From NCBI GenBank assembly GCA_002483395.1, contig DLHV01000203.1, positions 2,351 to 7,959 on the forward strand: DNA of 5,609 bases. The letters are read 5' to 3'. The notes beneath the pieces are model-generated. The model ran no database searches, was not told the DNA's origin, and saw only the letters and a list, made by a program, of their open reading frames with translations. Every line of letters starts with the position of its first letter. Positions within the stretch are counted from its first letter, which is position 1. Position numbers and translations under genes: made by a program. This DNA comes from Chloracidobacterium sp. UBA7659 (GTDB lineage Bacteria > Acidobacteriota > Blastocatellia > Pyrinomonadales > Pyrinomonadaceae). This document shows, in pieces, positions 1-4,752 of this stretch.

Positions 1-808
1 ATAAACCACCTTCTTCGCGTGTGCCGCGAACGATTTCTTCGGCAATATCGCCTTTGTAAAATCTATCGTAGGCGGCGTAAATGGCTTCTTTACGACTTTT
101 CCCCTGCTTGAGGGCTTGCTGTTCCGCCTCGACCAATTTTCGCAAAGTCGCCGCCAAATCGGGTTGACGGAAAATTTCTCCGGCGGACGGGGCTTCACGT
201 TTTTCGCCAAGATGCGGAAGGAAAACTTCGCGGGAATATTTCCATTCTTTGATTCGTTTTTTCTCGCGTTCGAGGGCGTTGGCGGCTTGGGCTTCAATCG
301 GGTAGCCGTCCGCCATTTCAATCGAAGGTTCTAAAACGTCTTTCAAACTGAGTTTGCCGTATTCGGCGAGCATCACCAAAATTCCGCCCGGAGTTCCCGG
401 CGTGACTGCCGCGAGAGGTCCGTATTCCGGCGGGAAATTCATCTTTTTTGCTTTGTAAAATTCCGCCGTCGCGCCTGTCGGGGCAACTCCAAGTGCATTA
501 ATACCGATGACTTTGCCCGTTTTGGGATTGTAAATCAACGCTTGAGTTTCTCCGCCCCAACTCAAGGTGTCCCACATTGTCGAGGTCGCGGCAATCATCG
601 CACAGGCGGCATCCACCGCGTTTCCGCCTTTTTGAAAAATCATTGCCCCGGCGGTTGCGGCAAGCGGTTTGCCTGTAATCGCCATCCAATGCCGCCCGTG
701 AAGGACAGGTTTAACCGTGCGTTGGGCATAAAAACTGTTTGGAGTGATTAAGATTGTCAAAAGCAATATTAAACTAAGAAAAGCGGTAAGTTTTTTGTTC
801 ATTTCCAT
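1..808 (-). CDS. Gamma-glutamyltransferase-like exported protein, N-terminal part (runs off left edge)
   Basis: The frame is open from an ATG at 808 (alternative ATG at 802) to the window edge, giving 269 residues, about half of a usual gamma-glutamyltransferase precursor. Residues 5-28 form a signal peptide: KK, then a Leu/Ile-rich core, with likely cleavage after FYA at 28, so the protein should be exported. Family hallmarks are KGGNAVDAA (60-68), AVTPGTPGG (134-142), EPSIEMADGYPI (160-171) and FYKGDIAEEIV (250-260). Known family members are Ntn hydrolases that cleave gamma-glutamyl bonds of glutathione-like compounds and self-process at a Thr nucleophile; that part lies outside the window. 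Where typical enzymes have GIGGGGF and a [D/N][F/G]RExAP segment with a substrate-carboxylate-binding Arg, this one has WGGE (84-87) and NALGVAP (104-110). Its substrate may therefore differ. No clear Shine-Dalgarno sequence precedes either ATG. Family assignment is firm; activity is uncertain. Confidence 0.88.
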   Translation of the reverse strand, partial: MEMNKKLTAFLSLILLLTILITPNSFYAQRTVKPVLHGRHWMAITGKPLAATAGAMIFQKGGNAVDAACAMIAATSTMWDTLSWGGETQALIYNPKTGKVIGINALGVAPTGATAEFYKAKKMNFPPEYGPLAAVTPGTPGGILVMLAEYGKLSLKDVLEPSIEMADGYPIEAQAANALEREKKRIKEWKYSREVFLPHLGEKREAPSAGEIFRQPDLAATLRKLVEAEQQALKQGKSRKEAIYAAYDRFYKGDIAEEIVRGTREEGGL

Positions 809-843
809 ATAAAAGAATAAATTTCGGATTATTGCAAATACAG

Positions 844-879
844 AAGCACACACGAGCATTTCTACTAAAGTGTGTGCTT
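844..879. repeat. 10-bp perfect hairpin in the divergent intergenic region
   Basis: The arms AAGCACACAC (844-853) and GTGTGTGCTT (870-879) are perfectly complementary and enclose a 16-base loop. On the plus strand a short T run (878-881) follows the stem, so it could act as a weak terminator of plus-strand transcription. On the minus strand the stem lies 36 bases upstream of the gamma-glutamyltransferase-like start, so it would be in that gene's leader or promoter region. The structure is seen directly; its role (operator, leader hairpin or weak terminator) is not decided by the sequence. Confidence 0.5.
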
Positions 880-911
880 TTGCAAAATCAGAATGCCGAC
901 CAAAGAAAAGA

Positions 912-1001
912 TTTTTAACGCAAAGACGCGAAGTCGCAAAGGGGAAATTGGGTTTTTGCTTTCCTTTGCGACTTTGCCTCTTAGCGACTTTGCGTTAAAA
1001 A
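912..1001. repeat. MITE-like palindromic element made of inverted CGCAAAGN octamers
   Basis: The left arm (912-942) reads TTTTTAA followed by three 8-base units of the form CGCAAAGN. The right arm (963-1001), read on the minus strand, begins with the same TTTTTAA and carries four such units. The arms align base for base except for one extra octamer and two substitutions. A 20-base spacer (943-962) separates them. There is no coding capacity. It resembles non-autonomous palindromic repeats found between genes. The right end finishes 6 bases before the transporter start codon, and its last two A's are part of the AAGG ribosome-site candidate at 1001-1004. A degraded AAAAG/CTTTT extension (906-910 and 1005-1009) may be the true outer edge, which would place the start codon at the element border. 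Confidence 0.75.
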
Positions 1002-1004
1002 AGG
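1001..1004 (+). promoter_or_regulatory. Candidate weak ribosome binding site for the DMT transporter (AAGG)
   Basis: AAGG ends 3 bases before the TTG at 1008 and is embedded in a run of A's. The spacing is short and the match weak, so it supports the TTG start only modestly. The stronger support is that transmembrane helix 1 begins at residue 4 of the TTG start, whereas the first in-frame ATG (1074) would delete that helix. Confidence 0.35.
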
Positions 1005-1007
1005 CTT

Positions 1008-1925
1008 TTGAAAGTATTTCTATACACAACCTTCGCTCTCGTCGCGTTCGCCTTCAATTCGATACTTTGCCGCATGGCGCTTGGTAAAGACGAGATCGAT
1101 GCAACCGGATTTACAGCCGTTCGACTCACTTCCGGAGCGGTAGCGCTGTTTGTCATCAGTTATTGGGTCACCAAAGGCGGAAACCTGAGCGGTAGCGAGG
1201 GTGTTGCCGACGCGGCGAATACTCAAGCAAAGAACACACTCCCTACCGGTCGTGTTTCCGCCCTCCAGATACGCGGAAGCTGGGTTAGCGCATTTTTTCT
1301 TTTCACCTATGCTGTCTGTTTTTCGTTCGCTTATCTTGGGCTGACGACAGGAACAGGGGCGTTGATCCTGTTCGGCTCGGTGCAGATAACAATGATCGGC
1401 GCAGCTCTTTTCAAGGGCGAAAGGCCCGGAGCGGTGGAATGGTCAGGGTTGATCGTTGCCATTTGCGGGCTTGTCTATCTTGTTTTTCCGGGATTAAGGT
1501 CGCCGCCGCTTGTCAGCTCAGCATTGATGGGAGCAGCAGGCATCTCTTGGGGAGCATACACGCTGCGAGGCAGATCGAGCGGCGATCCGCTTGGTGATAC
1601 GACTGGAAATTTTATTCGCTCGCTGCCATTTGCTGCGATGATTGCGATACTTTTCCTGCCGAACATTCATTTATCGGGCCGCGGCGTCGTGCTTGCAGTA
1701 TTGTCTGGTGCGTTGGCATCCGGCGTCGGTTACACGGTCTGGTACGCGGCACTCAAGTATCACACATCGACGCGGGCCGCAGTATTGCAGCTCGCCGTGC
1801 CGGTCATTGCTGCTGCAGGCGGTGTTGTCTTCCTCTCCGAAACATCGGAGATGAGATTGGCGATAGCCGCCGCATTGATACTGGGCGGGATCGGCCTGAC
1901 CATATTCGGTCGAAAGCGATCATAA
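1008..1925 (+). CDS. EamA/DMT-family transporter (10 transmembrane helices)
   Basis: The product is a 305-residue inner-membrane protein with two tandem EamA repeats (about residues 4-161 including the insert, and 168-301), the layout of drug/metabolite transporters. These export or take up small molecules; the substrate cannot be read from sequence. Helix estimates are 4-22, 35-54, 92-112, 114-134, 143-161, 168-185, 200-218, 225-246, 254-274 and 283-301. NSILCRMALG after helix 1 is a familiar DMT signature. The TTG at 1008 is chosen because the next in-frame ATG (1074) would remove helix 1. Residues 57-85, in the loop between helices 2 and 3 (cytoplasmic under the usual topology), are hydrophilic and encoded by an 87-bp palindromic element, so they look like an inserted segment. 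The 3' end overlaps the convergent umuC-type gene by 6 bases. No convincing promoter was found upstream, where a repeat element occupies the region. Confidence 0.9.
   Translation: MKVFLYTTFALVAFAFNSILCRMALGKDEIDATGFTAVRLTSGAVALFVISYWVTKGGNLSGSEGVADAANTQAKNTLPTGRVSALQIRGSWVSAFFLFTYAVCFSFAYLGLTTGTGALILFGSVQITMIGAALFKGERPGAVEWSGLIVAICGLVYLVFPGLRSPPLVSSALMGAAGISWGAYTLRGRSSGDPLGDTTGNFIRSLPFAAMIAILFLPNIHLSGRGVVLAVLSGALASGVGYTVWYAALKYHTSTRAAVLQLAVPVIAAAGGVVFLSETSEMRLAIAAALILGGIGLTIFGRKRS
1176..1262. repeat. 87-bp palindromic element inserted in frame inside the transporter gene
   Basis: The left arm (1176-1205) and the reverse complement of the right arm (1233-1262) match at 25 of 30 positions, with no gaps. 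Both begin GGCGGAAAC, share CGGTAG in the middle and end GTGTT. The spacer is 27 bases (1206-1232). The total of 87 bases is a multiple of three and starts exactly on a codon boundary, adding residues 57-85 of the transporter with no stop codon. The encoded segment is rich in Gly, Ser, Ala, Asn and Thr and falls in a loop between two helices, where extra residues would be tolerated. The palindrome is seen directly; that it is a mobile insertion is inferred. Confidence 0.7.
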
Positions 1926-3227
1926 AAATCTGACCGATTTGCTAAACGCCTTTCCCAGTCCCAACGTGTCGCGGCCGATCGCGTGATATGAATCATTGCC
2001 CCGATGTTCGCTGTGGCTCTGCCAACCGCCTTTTTCCTTGAGGGCGGCAAATCGCACGACATCACGGCCATATCTAAAATTCACCTCGTCGATCAGTTTG
2101 CTCAGACGGTGCCGGCGTTCGAAATCTTTTTGCTCGAAGAGCCGGTTGGAAATTGTCTCTGCCGACACCAGATCGCTCAAAATCACGCCGGCACGCTTGT
2201 ATTGCAAGCCGGGTTGAAAAACCTTTTCGAGGCACGCCAATACCCATTTATAGATCTCGCTGGTTACATCGGAATGATAGACCGAATTATAAGCCGCCGC
2301 GTTGGAGTAATAACGCGGAACCGGCTTGAAGCGGTCGGTTTGCAGAAACACCGAGACGGATCTTGTCGTCAGGTTGTTCCAGCGCATTTTCTCCAAAGCA
2401 CGCGTCGTGAAATAGAAGACGGCGTTTTTTAGTTCCTGAAAGCTGCTGACGGTTTGTCCGAAGGTGCGTGTGTGGGCTATTGATTTATTGTCGCGATTCG
2501 TGAGTTCGAGCGGTAGACACGGCACACCATTCAATTCCAGCACGGTCCGTGCGCCGAATACATTTAAGTAGCCTCTTATTTGTTCGGGCTCGGAGATCTT
2601 TAGATCGTAAGCCGAGTTTATTCCGTGATTTCTTAGGTGAACCGCTGAACGCGAACCGATGCCCCAAATGTCCTGAACTTCCGTTCTTTTAAGAGCTAGA
2701 TCGGTGTAGGGCGAATCATATAAATTCAGCACTCCGTCTGCTTTTGTCGATGTTTTCGCAATGTGATTTGCGAGCTTCGCCAGCGTTTTCGTTCTCGCGA
2801 TACCTACGGAAACCGGGATCTTCGTTTTTTCAAAGACCTTGTTTTTGATATGCCGGCCCATAAGCGAGAGTTTGTCGGGGGTGCCGACATCGAGAAAGGC
2901 TTCGTCGATAGAATAAAGCTCGAGTTTGTTTGCCCCGATGTCTTCATTCAAAACTTCCATCACACGGTGCGAAAATTCGCAGTAAAGCGCGTGATTACAC
3001 GAGATAATTGCCGTGTTGTGTTTCTCCAGCACTTCGCGATACTGAAAAAGCGGGGCAGCCATCGGTACGCCGAGAGCTTTGACCTCATTGCTCCGCGAGA
3101 TGATGCAGCCGTCATTATTCGAAAGTATCGCCACCGGCCGGTGTTCTAAGGCAGGATTAACAACTCGTTCGCACGATGCGAAAAAGTTGTTGCAGTCGAC
3201 CAAAGCAATGGCACTCTCTTTCGGCAT
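1920..3227 (-). CDS. umuC: UmuC-type Y-family translesion DNA polymerase
   Basis: The product is 435 residues; E. coli UmuC has 422. It is a low-fidelity polymerase that copies past damaged template bases, and in known systems it acts with a cleaved UmuD dimer as Pol V. The palm carries the metal-binding Asp in ALVDCNNFF (D11) and the catalytic SIDEAF pair (D108, E109). Finger residues lie around SNNDGCIISRSNEVKALG, the helix-hairpin-helix region is DIWGIGSRSAVHL (186-198), and the little finger is roughly 240-350. A UmuC-style C-terminal region follows (LSKLIDEVNFRYGRD, 375-389), but the last 30 residues do not show the LSPRYTTxWDEL-like ending of E. coli UmuC. No canonical QLxLF clamp-binding motif is present; QKDF (366-369) is a weak candidate. 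An in-frame TAG at 3231-3233 limits the start to the ATG at 3227 or later. No Shine-Dalgarno sequence is visible. No umuD lies next to it in this window. Confidence 0.95.
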   Translation of the reverse strand: MPKESAIALVDCNNFFASCERVVNPALEHRPVAILSNNDGCIISRSNEVKALGVPMAAPLFQYREVLEKHNTAIISCNHALYCEFSHRVMEVLNEDIGANKLELYSIDEAFLDVGTPDKLSLMGRHIKNKVFEKTKIPVSVGIARTKTLAKLANHIAKTSTKADGVLNLYDSPYTDLALKRTEVQDIWGIGSRSAVHLRNHGINSAYDLKISEPEQIRGYLNVFGARTVLELNGVPCLPLELTNRDNKSIAHTRTFGQTVSSFQELKNAVFYFTTRALEKMRWNNLTTRSVSVFLQTDRFKPVPRYYSNAAAYNSVYHSDVTSEIYKWVLACLEKVFQPGLQYKRAGVILSDLVSAETISNRLFEQKDFERRHRLSKLIDEVNFRYGRDVVRFAALKEKGGWQSHSEHRGNDSYHAIGRDTLGLGKAFSKSVRFL

Positions 3228-3239
3228 AATCTAGCGGAA

Positions 3240-3254
3240 ATTGTGTGAAACAAT
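3240..3254. promoter_or_regulatory. Short inverted repeat in the umuC leader
   Basis: ATTGT-GTGAA-ACAAT is a perfect 5-bp inverted repeat centred about 20 bases upstream of the umuC start codon. It contains TGTGAAACA, which occurs again at 3391-3399 within the umuC promoter. It could be a regulator-binding site or a small hairpin that affects translation. A 5-bp palindrome can arise by chance, so confidence is low. Confidence 0.3.
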
Positions 3255-3311
3255 CTCGGCGGTGAAGCTGTGTATAGGCTCGAAAAAGACAGCTTTTAGC
3301 ACGCCTCTTCG

Positions 3312-3430
3312 AGTATTTTTTGGACTAAACTTAGATGTCTCGTTTCAATTATTCACCCGTTTCGTGCTGAAATTAAAACCATATTGCATCTGTGAAACAT
3401 TGTCAAAGTATTTTTTGGCATAATTAGATG
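3312..3430. repeat. Direct-repeat pair flanking the umuC promoter
   Basis: Copies at 3312-3337 and 3407-3430 share AGTATTTTTTGG followed, after 7 or 5 variable bases, by TTAGATG. The conserved blocks are 95 and 93 bases apart, close to nine helical turns. On the minus strand one copy lies immediately upstream of the -35 hexamer and the other lies in the transcribed leader about 35-60 bases after the expected start point. That arrangement would suit a pair of operator sites that loop, though a chance AT-rich duplication is possible. Confidence 0.45.
3378..3406 (-). promoter_or_regulatory. Sigma70-like promoter for umuC
   Basis: On the minus strand TTGACA (3406-3401, a perfect -35 consensus) is followed after exactly 17 bases by TATGGT (3383-3378, 4 of 6 matches to TATAAT). 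Transcription would start near 3371, giving a leader of about 145 bases before the umuC ATG. The terminator just upstream (3432-3458) isolates this promoter from the permease operon, so umuC is probably a single-gene transcript. No E. coli-type or Bacillus-type LexA box was recognised; SOS control is therefore not shown by sequence. Confidence 0.6.
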
Positions 3431-3431
3431 C

Positions 3432-3458
3432 AAAAAAAAGACGGCTGCTGAACCGTCT
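3432..3458 (-). terminator. Intrinsic terminator of the glycosyltransferase-permease transcript
   Basis: On the minus strand AGACGG (3458-3453) and CCGTCT (3444-3439) form a 6-bp GC-containing stem with an 8-base loop, followed directly by a run of T's (3438-3432). It lies 137 bases past the permease stop codon, and no other minus-strand gene intervenes. It also stands just upstream of the umuC promoter. Confidence 0.75.
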
Positions 3459-3564
3459 CTTTAACATAATTGATGTAAGTTTTGAGATTAAAAGACTAGC
3501 CTTGCCCCCAAAATAATACGCAGTAAGAAAACATCATGTTCACTGTTGTATCTTGTATAATTGC

Positions 3565-3589
3565 TAACTCTGCGTCTCGGCGTTAAATA
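3565..3589 (-). repeat. Degraded CGCAAAGN octamer-repeat remnant downstream of the permease gene
   Basis: Read on the minus strand from 3589, the sequence is TATTTAA followed by CGCCGAGA, CGCAGAGT and TA. This matches the start of the arms of the element at 912-1001 (TTTTTAA then CGCAAAGN units), with a few A/G substitutions. It ends 5 bases from the permease stop codon. A partner inverted arm is not clear, although an ACGCAGTAAG stretch near 3518 could be a decayed one. Confidence 0.5.
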
Positions 3590-3594
3590 CTCCT

Positions 3595-4695
3595 TTATTC
3601 GTTTGCCATCACTTCGACCGGATCGATCGCCGAAGCCCGCCACGCGGGATAAAGAGCACCGAATAAGCTGCCGCCGATCGCTATGAAAATTGCCGTGCCA
3701 ACCCAACCGGAACTAAATTCGAATGCAAGTTCGAAGGCCCGCCCGATGCCGAAGGATGCGGCAAAGGCGACGATCAACCCGAGAATAACTCCAAATACGC
3801 CGATCATAAATGCTTCGCCCTCGATCGCACGGATGATAAAGGCTTTTGAGGCACCGAGTGATTTCAGTATTCCGATCTCCTTGCGGCGTTCGGTAACGGT
3901 CGTGTACATCGAAAGCAAAACAAAGATCGTGCTGACAAAGGCGCCGAGTCCGACAAGTATTTTGAGAAACGTGTTCAGTGCGGGAATTCGCTCCTGGGCG
4001 TCGATGACTAGATCGCGGGTGAGGTTGACCTTGTTTCCCGGCAAGGCTTCGTTTATGCGGGCGGCGACCGCATCGACGTCAGCGCCATTGCGGAGTTTTA
4101 CAAGTATGTACGTGCATTTACCAGGTTGTTCAAGAACGTCCTGCATCGCCGCGAGCGACATTTTGATGCGGGAACCGGATGGCGGTGTAAAAACTCCGAC
4201 GACCTTGTATTTCTTATTGCCGAACAGGTCGATGGAATCGCCAAGTTTGAGCTTGTCGTCGGTCATCTGCCGCTGATCGAGGATCACTTCGTCATTAGCC
4301 TTCGGTTCGCGGCCTTCGACCAATTGCATTCCGTTCATTGCGGCGAAGGGCTGCCAGTCAACCCCGTCAAGCTGCTGGATACCAAAGCGGCCCTTCGTGC
4401 TCGGCGTTATATATCGGCCGACGGCGACCGTCGATTCAACACCATCTATCTGGTTGAGTTTTTCGACGTAGGCAGTGCTGACGTTAAGATTGGAGCTGGT
4501 CAGGTCCATGCTGCCCGCCCGCGTAAATACGATCTCCGCCTTCCAATTGGCCGCACGTTTTGCCATTTCATTCGTCATACCGCGGGCGAGGCCGGTGAAA
4601 AGCACTACCAGCACAACGCCTAACGCAACGCCGATTACACTGATCAGCGTGCGAAACGGACGGACCTTTAAGTTGGCTAAGACAAGTTCGAGCAT
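3595..4695 (-). CDS. ABC transporter permease, MacB/FtsX family
   Basis: From the ATG at 4695 this is a 366-residue inner-membrane permease of the MacB/LolC/FtsX type. These pair with a separate or fused ATPase to drive export or envelope tasks (lipoproteins, antibiotics, peptides); the cargo is unknown here. It shows one N-terminal helix (about 15-36), a large periplasmic MacB-like core (about 40-240), then three helices (about 243-266, 293-318 and 330-350). The cytoplasmic coupling segment ERRKEIGILKSLGAS (269-283) and the closing ALYPAWRASAIDPVEVMA (347-364) are classic for the family. The ATPase partner is not in the window; it would be expected beside it, but the upstream neighbour is a glycosyltransferase. 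The frame extends 9 codons further to a TTG at 4722, but that lies in a repeat remnant, whereas the ATG has a GGAG site upstream. Confidence 0.93.
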   Translation of the reverse strand: MLELVLANLKVRPFRTLISVIGVALGVVLVVLFTGLARGMTNEMAKRAANWKAEIVFTRAGSMDLTSSNLNVSTAYVEKLNQIDGVESTVAVGRYITPSTKGRFGIQQLDGVDWQPFAAMNGMQLVEGREPKANDEVILDQRQMTDDKLKLGDSIDLFGNKKYKVVGVFTPPSGSRIKMSLAAMQDVLEQPGKCTYILVKLRNGADVDAVAARINEALPGNKVNLTRDLVIDAQERIPALNTFLKILVGLGAFVSTIFVLLSMYTTVTERRKEIGILKSLGASKAFIIRAIEGEAFMIGVFGVILGLIVAFAASFGIGRAFELAFEFSSGWVGTAIFIAIGGSLFGALYPAWRASAIDPVEVMANE

Positions 4696-4706
4696 AAATT
4701 CAATTT

Positions 4707-4710
4707 CTCC
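4707..4710 (-). promoter_or_regulatory. Ribosome binding site deciding the permease start
   Basis: GGAG on the minus strand lies 11 bases upstream of the ATG at 4695. The spacing is slightly long, but it is the only purine-rich site here, and it is downstream of the alternative TTG at 4722, which excludes it as a site for that TTG. The site abuts the octamer-repeat remnant. Confidence 0.5.
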
Positions 4711-4741
4711 GTAGAGACGCAAATACGCAGAGGCGAAATAA
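4710..4741 (+). repeat. Octamer-repeat remnant upstream of the permease gene
   Basis: Four consecutive 8-base units on the plus strand read CGTAGAGA, CGCAAATA, CGCAGAGG and CGAAATAA. All are variants of the CGCAAAGN unit seen in the inverted element at 912-1001. No inverted partner arm is present, so this looks like a half-element or a decayed copy. It fills most of the 57-base gap between the glycosyltransferase stop and the permease ATG. Confidence 0.6.
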
Positions 4742-4752
4742 TCGACGGTATA

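Larger units (their letters stand above)
3228..3594. other. AT-rich intergenic region between umuC and the permease gene
   Basis: These 367 bases have no convincing gene. Reading from umuC outwards they hold a short inverted repeat in the umuC leader, a direct-repeat pair around a sigma70-like promoter for umuC, a terminator for the permease operon, and a degraded octamer repeat next to the permease stop codon. No remnant of umuD or lexA was recognised in the translations available here. The remaining stretch 3463-3564 holds nothing I can name. Confidence 0.7.

Noticed and set aside
912..1001. A CRISPR array or simple microsatellite at the octamer repeats
   Set aside because: The units are only 8 bases with no unique spacers, the two sets are inverted relative to each other, and each set has only three or four units.
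2508..2516. GAGCGGTAG inside umuC as a second copy of the palindromic element arm
   Set aside because: The match is limited to 9 bases, has no inverted partner and falls in ordinary polymerase coding sequence.
3241..3423. A 60-residue plus-strand open frame in the umuC upstream gap
   Set aside because: It has no family resemblance and no ribosome site. It runs antisense across the umuC promoter and direct repeats, and its composition follows the AT-rich gap.
3556..3561. A perfect TATAAT on the plus strand
   Set aside because: No -35 hexamer lies 16-18 bases upstream, and transcription would run antisense into the permease gene.
3683..4276. A 197-residue plus-strand open frame
   Set aside because: It is entirely antisense to the permease gene, which has clear family motifs; the frame is a by-product of its codon use.
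4696..4722. TTG at 4722 as the permease start
   Set aside because: It lies in the octamer-repeat remnant, its first residues (RLYGEIEF) do not fit the family, and the ATG at 4695 follows a GGAG site and begins with the usual permease N-terminus.
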